This document shows positions 33,567-42,105 of a DNA stretch of 59,792 nucleotides, piece by piece. Under the pieces are notes generated by a model. That model was not told the origin of the DNA. It was given only the letters and a program-made list of their open reading frames with translations, and ran no database searches. A program made the position numbers and the translations under genes. This stretch comes from Paenibacillus chondroitinus NBRC 15376. GTDB taxonomy: Bacteria > Bacillota > Bacilli > Paenibacillales > NBRC-103111. The stretch lies in contig NZ_BILW01000041.1 in assembly GCF_004000765.1 (NCBI RefSeq), forward strand, positions 1-59,792, written 5' to 3'. Every line of letters begins with the position of its first letter. The first letter of the stretch is position 1.

Positions 33567-34436
33567 ATGATTATGACAAGAGGCCATAAAATTTTTAATT
33601 TTATTAATATTATTCTATTGGGAGCTCTCGGACTAAGTATGGTGCTTCCCCTCATCCATATTATTGCTCAATCCTTAAGCAATAACGTCGCGATTAACGC
33701 AGGGCAGGTTTCACTTTGGCCGGTTGGTTTTACACTGGGAAGCTATAAGCTTATTTTGCAGGATCCGACAATCTGGTTAGGATTCAGGAACAGCGTCATT
33801 ATTACCGTTTTCGGTACATTCATCAATTTGTTTATGACAACGACGCTGGCGTATCCGCTCTCCAGGCCTGAATATTTGTTCCGTAAATCGATTCTGATTA
33901 TGATACTGTTTACATTGATTTTCAGCGCACCGCTAATTCCAAATTATTTGCTCGTGAAGCAGTTAGGGTTGCTTAATACGTTATGGGCTTTAATGCTCCC
34001 GATGGCGATCAGCGCTTTTAATCTATTTGTTATGCGATCTTTCTTCCTAAACCTGCCGGTTGAGCTGCTGGATTCAGGCCGAATGGACGGATGCGGGGAG
34101 TTCCGGATCTTGTGGAACATTGTACTGCCGCTTTCCAAGCCCGCTATGGCGACCATGGGGATCATGTATGCCGTTGGACACTGGAATCGTTATGCCGAAG
34201 CCGTCTTTTACATCGATCACCGAAATTGGATTCCGCTGCAGGTTCGCTTAAGGGAGATTGTATTCACGGATCAGTTCGGCCAATCGGATGTATCGTCTGA
34301 ATTAATGCTTTTCCTTTCACCCGAAGGGATCAAAATGGCTGTGATTGTTGTTGCGACGATACCCATTCTTCTGGTCTACCCGTTCCTGCAAAAACACTTT
34401 ATTCAAGGTATGATGGTAGGCTCCGTCAAGTCTTAA
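33567..34436 (+). CDS. ABC importer permease, LplC/YtcP type
   Basis: The 289-residue partner permease has six predicted helices, LPLIHIIAQSLSNNVAINAGQV near the start and a docking loop LDSGRMDGCGEFRILWNIVLP. It ends FIQGMMVGSVKS, the usual LplC tail. AAGGAGG lies before the ATG. Together with LplB it forms the channel served by the two following binding proteins. Confidence 0.93.
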   Translation: MIMTRGHKIFNFINIILLGALGLSMVLPLIHIIAQSLSNNVAINAGQVSLWPVGFTLGSYKLILQDPTIWLGFRNSVIITVFGTFINLFMTTTLAYPLSRPEYLFRKSILIMILFTLIFSAPLIPNYLLVKQLGLLNTLWALMLPMAISAFNLFVMRSFFLNLPVELLDSGRMDGCGEFRILWNIVLPLSKPAMATMGIMYAVGHWNRYAEAVFYIDHRNWIPLQVRLREIVFTDQFGQSDVSSELMLFLSPEGIKMAVIVVATIPILLVYPFLQKHFIQGMMVGSVKS

Positions 34437-34481
34437 CCTTATGGAAACACATCTAATTTCGATTAGAAAGAGGGGATTCCA

Positions 34482-36050
34482 TTGAAAAAAGTAGCAGTTG
34501 TGGCGTTAGCCGCAGCACTGTCTGCTGGAACTATGGCCGGATGCTCCACAGGAACGACAGAGCCGCAGCAAACCGCTGCGGCTACGGCGGCACCCGAGGC
34601 GAAAAAGCAGCCAACGAAATTTTCCATTTCGTATCCGACAACTTCCAATACCGGCTACCACACCCGTGTCGATATTAACAATGACAAATGGGTGAAAAAG
34701 TTAGAAGAGCTGACGAACACCGACCTCACGCTGAAAATAACGGAAGTAAGCAAAATGGGCCTCATGTTCGCCAGCAATGACGTGCCCGATGTCGTGGGAA
34801 GCTTGGGAACAGCGACAGACAAAGCGATGTCCGGTTCCGTAGAAGCGGGTATGTTCATGCCTCTGGATGACTTATTAAAACAGAATGCTCCCAATTTGAT
34901 GAAAATGGTGCCGAAGGAAGCTTGGGAAGCTGTATCCTATAATGGCAAAATATACGGCATTCCCAACTGGTTGAACAATCCTTCCAGGCGCGCCACCTTT
35001 ATCCGTACCGATCTGTTGGAGAAGGCGGGATTGCCGGCACCGAAAACAGTTGATGAGTTTTTGAATGTCCTTCGCAAATTTAAAGAGATGGGCGTTAAGT
35101 ACCCGTATGGGGGGCGTGAAACGTTAAAATATGCCGACACGATCCTCGGTGCTTACGATGTGCTTCCGTACAAAGAACAGTTCGAATTGGTCAATGGTCA
35201 AGTTGTGCCGAAATTTTTTGATGTGGACAATATGACAAAAGCTTTATCCGTCTATAAAACCATGTACGATGAAGGTTTGATGGCTAAGGAATTCGCGACG
35301 ACGTCATCGACGGATTGGTTAAAAAATATTCGAGCCGGCGAGGTAGGCATATGGTCTTCCAACTTGGTCAGTTTAAATGATTTCCGGACGAATATTCCGA
35401 ATGCCGTGAAGGGCGCGAAAGTCGATGTAATCTCATCACCCAAGGGTCCGGATGGCAAAAGCGGCTATCTGATGTATTTACCGGTTACAAGTGCGCACTA
35501 TATTAACAAAAATGTGAAGCCTGAGACGGCAGCGGAGATCGTGAAATATTTTGATTGGATGTCGTCAGACGAAGCTTATAAGTTCTTCACGTTTGGAATT
35601 GAAGGCGACACGTATACGGTGGTCGATGGTAAAATCAAGTATAAGGAACCGACCAACAAAGAAGAACAGGAAGAGCAGGACCATAGAGGCACCTTGCACT
35701 CCGCCCATGAAAGCACGGTGAACCGTCTGAAAATGGAAACGGATCCGAACGGTCCGTATATTTTGGATGCTTTCGATAACATTCTTGCCCATGAAGGGTT
35801 ATCTGGGATTGGCTTTGCTCCGGATTTGGAGGCGAATAGCAAATACCCCGACGCTGCTTCGCCGGGTTCGGATGCAGCTCCGAAAATCATTATGGATCAT
35901 ATGATCAAAATGATATACGGCAAAGAGCCGATTTCTGACTGGCCGAAGGTGATTGAAGAATACAAGACCAAAGGCGGCAACGAAATCATCAAAGAAGCAA
36001 CCGATCGTTATCAAAATAAAAAGGGCGTTCTTTTTCTTGGAAAGAAATGA
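34482..36050 (+). CDS. Solute-binding lipoprotein, LplA type (first copy)
   Basis: The 522-residue protein starts with TTG after AAAGAGGGG, has a signal peptide with lipobox TMAGC near residue 20, and an Ala/Thr/Pro-rich linker. The binding domain holds SNTGYHTRV, FASNDVPDVVG and GKIYGIPNW. It should bind an oligosaccharide outside the cell. The second copy, downstream, is closely similar along its length; the last 45 residues are nearly identical. No terminator lies between this gene and the importer permeases. Confidence 0.93.
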   Translation: MKKVAVVALAAALSAGTMAGCSTGTTEPQQTAAATAAPEAKKQPTKFSISYPTTSNTGYHTRVDINNDKWVKKLEELTNTDLTLKITEVSKMGLMFASNDVPDVVGSLGTATDKAMSGSVEAGMFMPLDDLLKQNAPNLMKMVPKEAWEAVSYNGKIYGIPNWLNNPSRRATFIRTDLLEKAGLPAPKTVDEFLNVLRKFKEMGVKYPYGGRETLKYADTILGAYDVLPYKEQFELVNGQVVPKFFDVDNMTKALSVYKTMYDEGLMAKEFATTSSTDWLKNIRAGEVGIWSSNLVSLNDFRTNIPNAVKGAKVDVISSPKGPDGKSGYLMYLPVTSAHYINKNVKPETAAEIVKYFDWMSSDEAYKFFTFGIEGDTYTVVDGKIKYKEPTNKEEQEEQDHRGTLHSAHESTVNRLKMETDPNGPYILDAFDNILAHEGLSGIGFAPDLEANSKYPDAASPGSDAAPKIIMDHMIKMIYGKEPISDWPKVIEEYKTKGGNEIIKEATDRYQNKKGVLFLGKK

Positions 36051-36069
36051 GGATGACCGCTAAGCAATC

Positions 36070-36131
36070 GTATAAAATGACATAGCTCCTTAAATTTATA
36101 CATTCAGAAAATTTTAAGCAGTCGTTATGAT
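36070..36131 (+). promoter_or_regulatory. Copy 3 of the 38-bp island element, before the second binding protein
   Basis: The element (36070-36107) matches copy 4 at 32 of 40 positions with no gap when two flanking bases are included. TATGAT follows after 18 nt (36126-36131). It allows the second binding protein to be transcribed separately from the first. Confidence 0.62.
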
Positions 36132-36181
36132 AACACTGAGCAGTGGAACCGCTTGCAAAAAAGCTGGAAAGAAGGGGTTAT

Positions 36182-37756
36182 ATGAAAAAAACGATAAGTC
36201 TCACTCTCGCTGTCATCATGGCAGCATCCGCACTCACCGCTTGTTCAACAGATAGCAAAGTAGCGGAAAAAGCGTCGTCGCAGCCGTCTGCAGATGCGAA
36301 GAAAGCACCGGCGAAATTCTCTATCCTTTTCCCGACGACCGTAAGTACGGGCTATCATACCCGCGTGCCGGATTTGAACAAGGACAAATGGGTATTGAAG
36401 CTGGAGCAGCTAACCAATACGGATCTTGACGTGAAAGTGATGGAGGATGCCAAATTCGGCGTCATGTTCGCAAGTAACGATATCCCGGATGTCGTTGGCA
36501 GCATTGGCGGTCCAGGCAGTAAGTCGATGTCCGGTTCCGTGGAGAACGGCGTGTTCATGCCGCTGGATGATCTGCTGAAACAGTACGCTCCGAACTTGAT
36601 GAAAGCGATTCCGAAAGCCGCTTGGGATAGCGTTTCGTATGAAGGCAAAATTTATGGTGTGCCTGAATTTTTGAGCAATCCTTCCCGTCGTTCGACTTAC
36701 ATTCGTACGGATCTATTAGAGAAAGCAGGGTTACAAGCGCCGAAAACCGTCGATGAATTCCTGAATGTGCTGCGTGCTTTCAAGAAGCTGGGCGTCGAGA
36801 ATCCGTATCAGATGAGGGAGAACTTCAAGTATGCGGACGTTATTCTGGGCGCGTACGATGTGCTTCCTTACAAGGATCAATTTGAATTGGTGAACGGTCA
36901 GGTTGTTCCGAAATTTTTCGATGTAGAGAATGTGCAAAAAGCACTTACGACCTACAAAACGATGTACGATGAAGGCTTGATTCCAAAGGAATTCGCTACA
37001 ATCTCCTCCACGGATTTCTCTAAAAATATTGAGTCGGGCAAAGCCGGCATTTGGTCGCAGAACGCCTCAGGCTTGCCGGGCTACCGGACGAAAATTCAAC
37101 AAGCTGTTCCAGGGTCTAAGGTCGAAATCGTTGCCTCGCCCAAAGGGCCGGAAGGGAAAGGCGGCTACTTCTATTACGCGCCGGTCATTCGAACCTTCTT
37201 TATTAACAAAAACGTGAAGCAAGAAACAGCCGTAAACATTATTAAATTCTTCGATTGGATGGTTTCGCCAGAAGCCGAAACTTTCTTCACTTTTGGTATT
37301 GAAGGGGATACTTACACCAAGGACAGCAGCGGCAAAATTAATTACAAGTTCCCTACGACCAAGGAAGAGACGGATGAAGAAGGCTTCCGCAGCGGAACGA
37401 TGTGGGCGGTGCATGACTCCACTTACAACAAACCAAGATTGCTGCTGAACGAGGATGGCAAAGCAACATTGAAAGCATTTGATGAAGTGTTAACGAAGGA
37501 AGGGCTGCCAGGCATTGGTTTCTATCCGGATTTGAGCACATTCTCTAAATTCCCGGATCTTGCGGCACCGCAACCCGATGTAGGTCCCAAAATTATCGTT
37601 GATCATATGATTAAAATGATTTACGGCAAGGAACCGATCAGCGATTGGCCTAAAGTCATCGAAGAGTACAAGTCCAAAGGCGGTAACGAGATTATTAAGG
37701 AAGCAACCGATCGCTGGAACAAAAAACAAGGCGCAATTATGATTGATATTAAATAA
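36182..37756 (+). CDS. Solute-binding lipoprotein, LplA type (second copy)
   Basis: The 524-residue paralog of the preceding gene has signal peptide and lipobox LTACS, then VSTGYHTRV, FASNDIPDVVG and GKIYGVPEF. An upstream in-frame ATG at 36143 is rejected because the ATG at 36182 follows AGAAGGGG and begins the signal peptide directly. The copy differs from the first mainly in the middle and in ligand-domain loops, so it may bind a related sugar. It has its own promoter element and a terminator after it. Confidence 0.94.
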   Translation: MKKTISLTLAVIMAASALTACSTDSKVAEKASSQPSADAKKAPAKFSILFPTTVSTGYHTRVPDLNKDKWVLKLEQLTNTDLDVKVMEDAKFGVMFASNDIPDVVGSIGGPGSKSMSGSVENGVFMPLDDLLKQYAPNLMKAIPKAAWDSVSYEGKIYGVPEFLSNPSRRSTYIRTDLLEKAGLQAPKTVDEFLNVLRAFKKLGVENPYQMRENFKYADVILGAYDVLPYKDQFELVNGQVVPKFFDVENVQKALTTYKTMYDEGLIPKEFATISSTDFSKNIESGKAGIWSQNASGLPGYRTKIQQAVPGSKVEIVASPKGPEGKGGYFYYAPVIRTFFINKNVKQETAVNIIKFFDWMVSPEAETFFTFGIEGDTYTKDSSGKINYKFPTTKEETDEEGFRSGTMWAVHDSTYNKPRLLLNEDGKATLKAFDEVLTKEGLPGIGFYPDLSTFSKFPDLAAPQPDVGPKIIVDHMIKMIYGKEPISDWPKVIEEYKSKGGNEIIKEATDRWNKKQGAIMIDIK

Positions 37757-37767
37757 AGGCGGAAAAG

Positions 37768-37804
37768 TATCCATTGGCGGAGTTTTGCTGGTGGATATTT
37801 TTTT
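37768..37804 (+). terminator. Rho-independent terminator after the second binding protein
   Basis: TATCCATTGGC (37768-37778) pairs with GCTGGTGGATA (37787-37797) using three wobble pairs, followed by T to 37804. Confidence 0.72.
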
Positions 37805-37818
37805 ATTTGCAGAAAATC

Positions 37819-37879
37819 GTAAAAAATGACATACGATCTTAATTTTATCCTTTCAGCGTGCCGAATTAATTCCTATAAT
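37819..37879 (+). promoter_or_regulatory. Copy 4 of the 38-bp island element, before the Gfo/Idh and GH31 genes
   Basis: The element (37819-37856) is followed after 17 nt by a perfect TATAAT (37874-37879). It begins just 14 nt after a terminator, so a new transcript must start here. Confidence 0.65.
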
Positions 37880-37913
37880 GAAGGCAACGAAACAATGAAG
37901 GGGTGACCAACGC

Positions 37914-38876
37914 GTGAAAGCGATATTGGTTGGTTTGGGTTCGGCAGGATTTAGCTGGTATAAGCGCCTGCGAGATCAAGGTTTATTGGCAGCCGTTGTC
38001 GAGGTGGATGCGGCGATGAAAGAGAAAATGCAGAATGACCCTTTTCCTTTTTACACTTCCTTAGAGGAAGCCTTGCAGAAGGAGCAAGCGGATTTTCTTG
38101 TCAATGTAACGTCACCGATGGTGCACACCGTGGTGAATCATGCGGCTTTTGATCGTAAATTGGCGGTTTTATGCGAAAAGCCGATCTCCTTTGATTATGA
38201 GGAATCCATTGAAGTGGTGGCTCGGGCGGAGCGAGAAAAGCTGCCTTTTATGATCGCAGAAAATTACCGGAGGATGCCGCATATACGTAAAATGAAACAG
38301 CTTTTGGACGAGGGCGTTATCGGCAGCCTGTCCTCTATGGATGTACAGTTTTATAGATATCACAACGTTCAAAGAAGATACACCGTCAGCATTCTGGATG
38401 ACATTGGTGTCCATCACTTTGATTTGTTCCGTTATTTTAGCGGAAGAGAAGGAAAAACCGTACAAGCAAAGCTGTACAACCCAATCAATGCGTGGGAGCA
38501 GGACGGCGCCATTATTAATGCTTATGCGTTCTTAGAGATGGATAACGGCATTACGGCATCGTATAATGCCTCCATCTCGGCCAGAGGGACTGAAACACCA
38601 TGGAGCGGGAATTGGCGCTTGGAAGGCACGGAGGGAGCAATTGAATACGTCGGTAATGAGATCCGCGTTATACGGGACGGAGAGGTTCAACGGATCGAGG
38701 ACTATAGCGGCATTGATCTGACCGATACGCTGGCTGAATTCCTGGCTTCGCTGCGGGAAGGGCGGGAGTCGGAGACTAGCGGCCGGGATTATTTGAAAAC
38801 GCAGGCGCTTGTGCATTATGCCAAGTTGGCCAGCGAATTCGGGAAGACGTACGCAATTCCGGTTCCAATCATATAG
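37914..38876 (+). CDS. Gfo/Idh/MocA family oxidoreductase
   Basis: The 320-residue cytoplasmic protein has a short Rossmann N-terminus (ILVGLGSAGFSWYKRL) and the EKP motif in VLCEKPISFDYEE near residues 83-95. IAENYRRMPHIRKMK and a histidine-rich DIGVHHFDLFRYFSG segment follow. It starts with GTG after GAAGGGGTGA. Its position before a GH31 hydrolase under a shared promoter element suggests that it oxidises or reduces a sugar freed inside the cell. It is shorter than the family member at 6244. Confidence 0.87.
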   Translation: MKAILVGLGSAGFSWYKRLRDQGLLAAVVEVDAAMKEKMQNDPFPFYTSLEEALQKEQADFLVNVTSPMVHTVVNHAAFDRKLAVLCEKPISFDYEESIEVVARAEREKLPFMIAENYRRMPHIRKMKQLLDEGVIGSLSSMDVQFYRYHNVQRRYTVSILDDIGVHHFDLFRYFSGREGKTVQAKLYNPINAWEQDGAIINAYAFLEMDNGITASYNASISARGTETPWSGNWRLEGTEGAIEYVGNEIRVIRDGEVQRIEDYSGIDLTDTLAEFLASLREGRESETSGRDYLKTQALVHYAKLASEFGKTYAIPVPII

Positions 38877-38894
38877 ACGAATGGAGATGCGAGC

Positions 38895-41033
38895 ATGCCG
38901 ATTACAAAGTGGGAACAAACAGCGCCAGGCATATGGCGTTTAACAATTGGAGAGCCTCAGGGGATCACACCATTAACATGGATGGGGGTTGCACCTAAGG
39001 ATGAGGCTTTGTTGCAAATGCCGCAGGTAGAGCCTCCTTTTGCCTGGGATCATGTTCAATTGGAGGAAGCGGGAGGGCGCTTCGTTGTGTCCTTCCCACT
39101 AAATAGGACCGAGAAGCTGTATGGTACAGGCCTTCAGCTGCTGCGAATGAATCAACGGGGGAGAACCCGCTTTTTGCGTGTGAACAGCGATCCTAAACAG
39201 GATACGGGTGAAACGCATGCGCCCGTCCCTTTTTATGTGAGCGATCAAGGGTATGGAGTCTGGGTGGATACGCCACGCATCGTAACGATGTTTTGCGGCT
39301 CTACGTTGAAGCAAGAGGATACGCAGCAGGAAGAGATTCGCGATCGCAATACGGATAAAGGATGGAAGGCTACGCCAGTGGCATCACGGGTAGAAATCCA
39401 GATTCCTGCTGACGGCGCAGTCGTCTATTTATTTGGCGGACCTACCCTTTCTGAAGTGGTAGCCAGATACAATTTAATGTGCGGGGGAGGCGTTTTGCCT
39501 CCGAAATGGGGACTAGGTTTCTGGCACCGTGTTCCGACATTGTACAGTGATCAGCAAGTGCTTGAAGAAGCCGAGCAATTCCGCCTTAACGATTTCCCTT
39601 GCGATGTCATTGGACTGGAGCCTGGCTGGCACAGCCACAGCTATCCGGTCACTTATGAATGGGAAAAAAACCGGTTTCCTGAGCCTGCCAGCTTTGTCAA
39701 TCAACTGGCTCAAAAGGGCTTTCGTGTGAACCTCTGGGAGCACCCGTACGTTTCGCCTCAGAGCGAACTATACGCAGGCTTGCAGCCGCTTTCGGGAACC
39801 CATACCGTGTGGGGCGGGCTTGCGCCGGATTACTCGCTGCCAGAAGCAGCTGAGCTTTATAAGAAACAGCATGAGGAGCAGCACGTGCATATCGGAGTGT
39901 CCGGGTACAAGCTGGATGAATGCGATGGCAGTGAATTGACGAACAATTCCTGGATGTTCCCGGCTCATGCCAAGTTCCCCTCCGGCTTGGACGGCGAGCA
40001 GATGAGACAGATGTATGGCTTGATGTTCCAAAAAATGACGGCTGATCTGTTCCGAAGCCGGAATCGCCGGACGTACGGACTGGTCAGAGCTTCAGGTGGC
40101 GCTGCCTCAACGATGCCATATGTTCTGTACTCGGATTTATATGACCATAAGCAGTTTATTCGGGGGATTTGCAGCTCTTCCTTTAGTGGTTTGCTGTGGA
40201 CACCGGAGGTCCGCCGGGCGAGAAATGCCGAAGATTGGGTTCGGCGTATGCAAACGGTCTGTTTCTCACCGATGGCCATGCTGAATGCATGGGGTGACGG
40301 GACTAAACCGTGGTCCTTCCCCGAGGTAGAGGGCACCGTGCGGCATTATATTAAACTGCGGATGAAACTCCTGCCGTATTTATATACCGCTTTTGCCGTT
40401 TATCGCGAGCAAGGGATTCCACCGTTTCGGGCGATGCCGTTCGTACTGACGCCGGAAGAGATTGCCGACGCTGAGGCCAAGTTAGCCGCCCAAGATGAGC
40501 AGCAGCTTTTGAATACGACGGATGGCGCTTACGGTAAAAAGAAGGCTAGAGAGTGGGACGACCAGTATATGGTCGGGGATGCGCTGCTTGTAGCTCCTCT
40601 GGTCGAGGGAGAAACAGAGCGTGAGGTACTGCTGCCTGCTGGTGTTTGGTATGGCTTGGAGACGGGAGAGCGATATACAGGCGGTTGTGTGATCCGTGTG
40701 CAGGCAGGCCTTGAGCATATCCCTGTTTTCGTGAAAAGCGGCTCCATTATTCCTATGATGGCTGCGCTTCCGCATGTTCCGTCACCTGGAACGCTTACGG
40801 AGATTGAATTGGTGCACTTTGGCACCGAACCTGGAACAACAAGGCTTTATGACGATGATGGCGAAACCTTCGATTACGAGCAAGGCAAATGCAGTTGGTG
40901 GAATTTGAGCGTAACGATCGATCAAGATGGCCGATATATCGGCGCATGGATAGGAGAAAACAACGGATCGTCATCTTACCGGGCGGTCACTTGGCGATTT
41001 GCACAAACACGTTTGTTGATGAACGAGCAGTAA
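38895..41033 (+). CDS. Glycoside hydrolase family 31 (alpha-glucosidase/alpha-xylosidase type)
   Basis: The 712-residue cytoplasmic enzyme has an N-terminal sandwich, then a barrel with CDVIGLEPGWHSHSY. The nucleophile is Asp341 in GYKLDECDG and the probable acid/base Asp414 in VLYSDLYDHKQF. SFSGLLWTPEVRR and a C-terminal beta domain with LYDDDGETFDY close the protein. GH31 enzymes release terminal alpha-glucose or alpha-xylose, or have related activities; the aglycone and sugar cannot be read off. It starts 18 nt after the oxidoreductase with TGGAGATG upstream. No signal peptide. Confidence 0.92.
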   Translation: MPITKWEQTAPGIWRLTIGEPQGITPLTWMGVAPKDEALLQMPQVEPPFAWDHVQLEEAGGRFVVSFPLNRTEKLYGTGLQLLRMNQRGRTRFLRVNSDPKQDTGETHAPVPFYVSDQGYGVWVDTPRIVTMFCGSTLKQEDTQQEEIRDRNTDKGWKATPVASRVEIQIPADGAVVYLFGGPTLSEVVARYNLMCGGGVLPPKWGLGFWHRVPTLYSDQQVLEEAEQFRLNDFPCDVIGLEPGWHSHSYPVTYEWEKNRFPEPASFVNQLAQKGFRVNLWEHPYVSPQSELYAGLQPLSGTHTVWGGLAPDYSLPEAAELYKKQHEEQHVHIGVSGYKLDECDGSELTNNSWMFPAHAKFPSGLDGEQMRQMYGLMFQKMTADLFRSRNRRTYGLVRASGGAASTMPYVLYSDLYDHKQFIRGICSSSFSGLLWTPEVRRARNAEDWVRRMQTVCFSPMAMLNAWGDGTKPWSFPEVEGTVRHYIKLRMKLLPYLYTAFAVYREQGIPPFRAMPFVLTPEEIADAEAKLAAQDEQQLLNTTDGAYGKKKAREWDDQYMVGDALLVAPLVEGETEREVLLPAGVWYGLETGERYTGGCVIRVQAGLEHIPVFVKSGSIIPMMAALPHVPSPGTLTEIELVHFGTEPGTTRLYDDDGETFDYEQGKCSWWNLSVTIDQDGRYIGAWIGENNGSSSYRAVTWRFAQTRLLMNEQ

Positions 41034-41085
41034 GTAGGTTATCATAATTGGATTAGCAACGCTGAGAGCATGAGGGGGGCTGGAC

Positions 41086-42105
41086 ATGCATGTACTGATC
41101 GTGGACGATGAACCTGTTATTCGCAGAGGAATGGTAAAAATGGCGGAACTGTACGTCCCCGCTTTCTCCAAAATTCAGACGGCCGAGAACGGCGAAGCTG
41201 CTTTGGAGCAAATTCGGGCGTCAGAGCCTGATCTGGTGTTGACGGATGTTCGCATGCCCAAAATGGACGGACTGGAATTATGCAAAATTATTCATGAGGA
41301 GTTCCCTCATATCAAAACCGTTGTCATATCCGGTTACAATGACTTTGAATATGCACAAAAGAGCATGAATTACGGTGTCAGGCACTATTTATTGAAACCG
41401 GCTACCAAAAGCGATGTCCATGACATGCTGGATCAGCTGATCAAAAAACCGAAACACGGTTATTTATCCCCATCCCGCTATATCGAGTGGATCGATCAGA
41501 TGGAACAGCAAATATGGGCTTTGCAAATGGAGGAAATCAAGAACCTTATCGCAGGCTGGCGGGAATATTGCCTGTCGGCGAATATCTCGCTGGCCCAGCT
41601 GAAAGAGCTGCTGGATGATTGCAATGCGCTTCTCGTAAAACGCTTTCAAGCACGCCACTACTCGCCTGCGTCCGTTCCTGCCCATCTGCAGGCGGATAGC
41701 GTCAAAGAAGCGCTGGATGCTTTTGAGAAAGGTCTTTTGAACATGATCAGCGGGCTGCACGCAGTCCGCAGCGGTCATTTCAAAGATCCGATGGAAGAAG
41801 CCAAGGCGTATATCGACAGCCGGTTGTCAGAGGATATTTCTTTGGATCAAGTCGCGGCGATGGTTGGACTGACGCCGACGTATTTCAGCTCGCTTTTCAA
41901 AAAAATCACGCAAGAGACCTTCGTACAGTACCGGATTAACAAGCGGATGGCGAAGGCGAAAGAAATGCTGTCCGCACCGCATGTTCGAATCGTTGATGTT
42001 GCAGCGGACGTCGGATATGACGATTATCCCCATTTTACGAAAACCTTTAAGAAAATTGTCGGTGTTTCCCCAACGGAATACCGCGCCAGATTAGGTATCA
42101 AATGA
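41086..42105 (+). CDS. YesN-type response regulator with AraC-family output domain
   Basis: The 339-residue regulator has a receiver domain (about 1-120) with DDE, the phospho-acceptor Asp in LVLTDVRMPKMDG and Lys in YLLKPATKSD. A short linker leads to a double helix-turn-helix (about 240-339) with ISLDQVAAMVGLTPTYFSSLF and IVDVAADVGYDDYPHFTKTF, ending GVSPTEYRAR. AraC outputs commonly bind two half-sites about two helical turns apart, which fits the element seen at 22892, 32475, 36070 and 37819. It overlaps the kinase gene by 4 nt. Confidence 0.93.
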   Translation: MHVLIVDDEPVIRRGMVKMAELYVPAFSKIQTAENGEAALEQIRASEPDLVLTDVRMPKMDGLELCKIIHEEFPHIKTVVISGYNDFEYAQKSMNYGVRHYLLKPATKSDVHDMLDQLIKKPKHGYLSPSRYIEWIDQMEQQIWALQMEEIKNLIAGWREYCLSANISLAQLKELLDDCNALLVKRFQARHYSPASVPAHLQADSVKEALDAFEKGLLNMISGLHAVRSGHFKDPMEEAKAYIDSRLSEDISLDQVAAMVGLTPTYFSSLFKKITQETFVQYRINKRMAKAKEMLSAPHVRIVDVAADVGYDDYPHFTKTFKKIVGVSPTEYRARLGIK

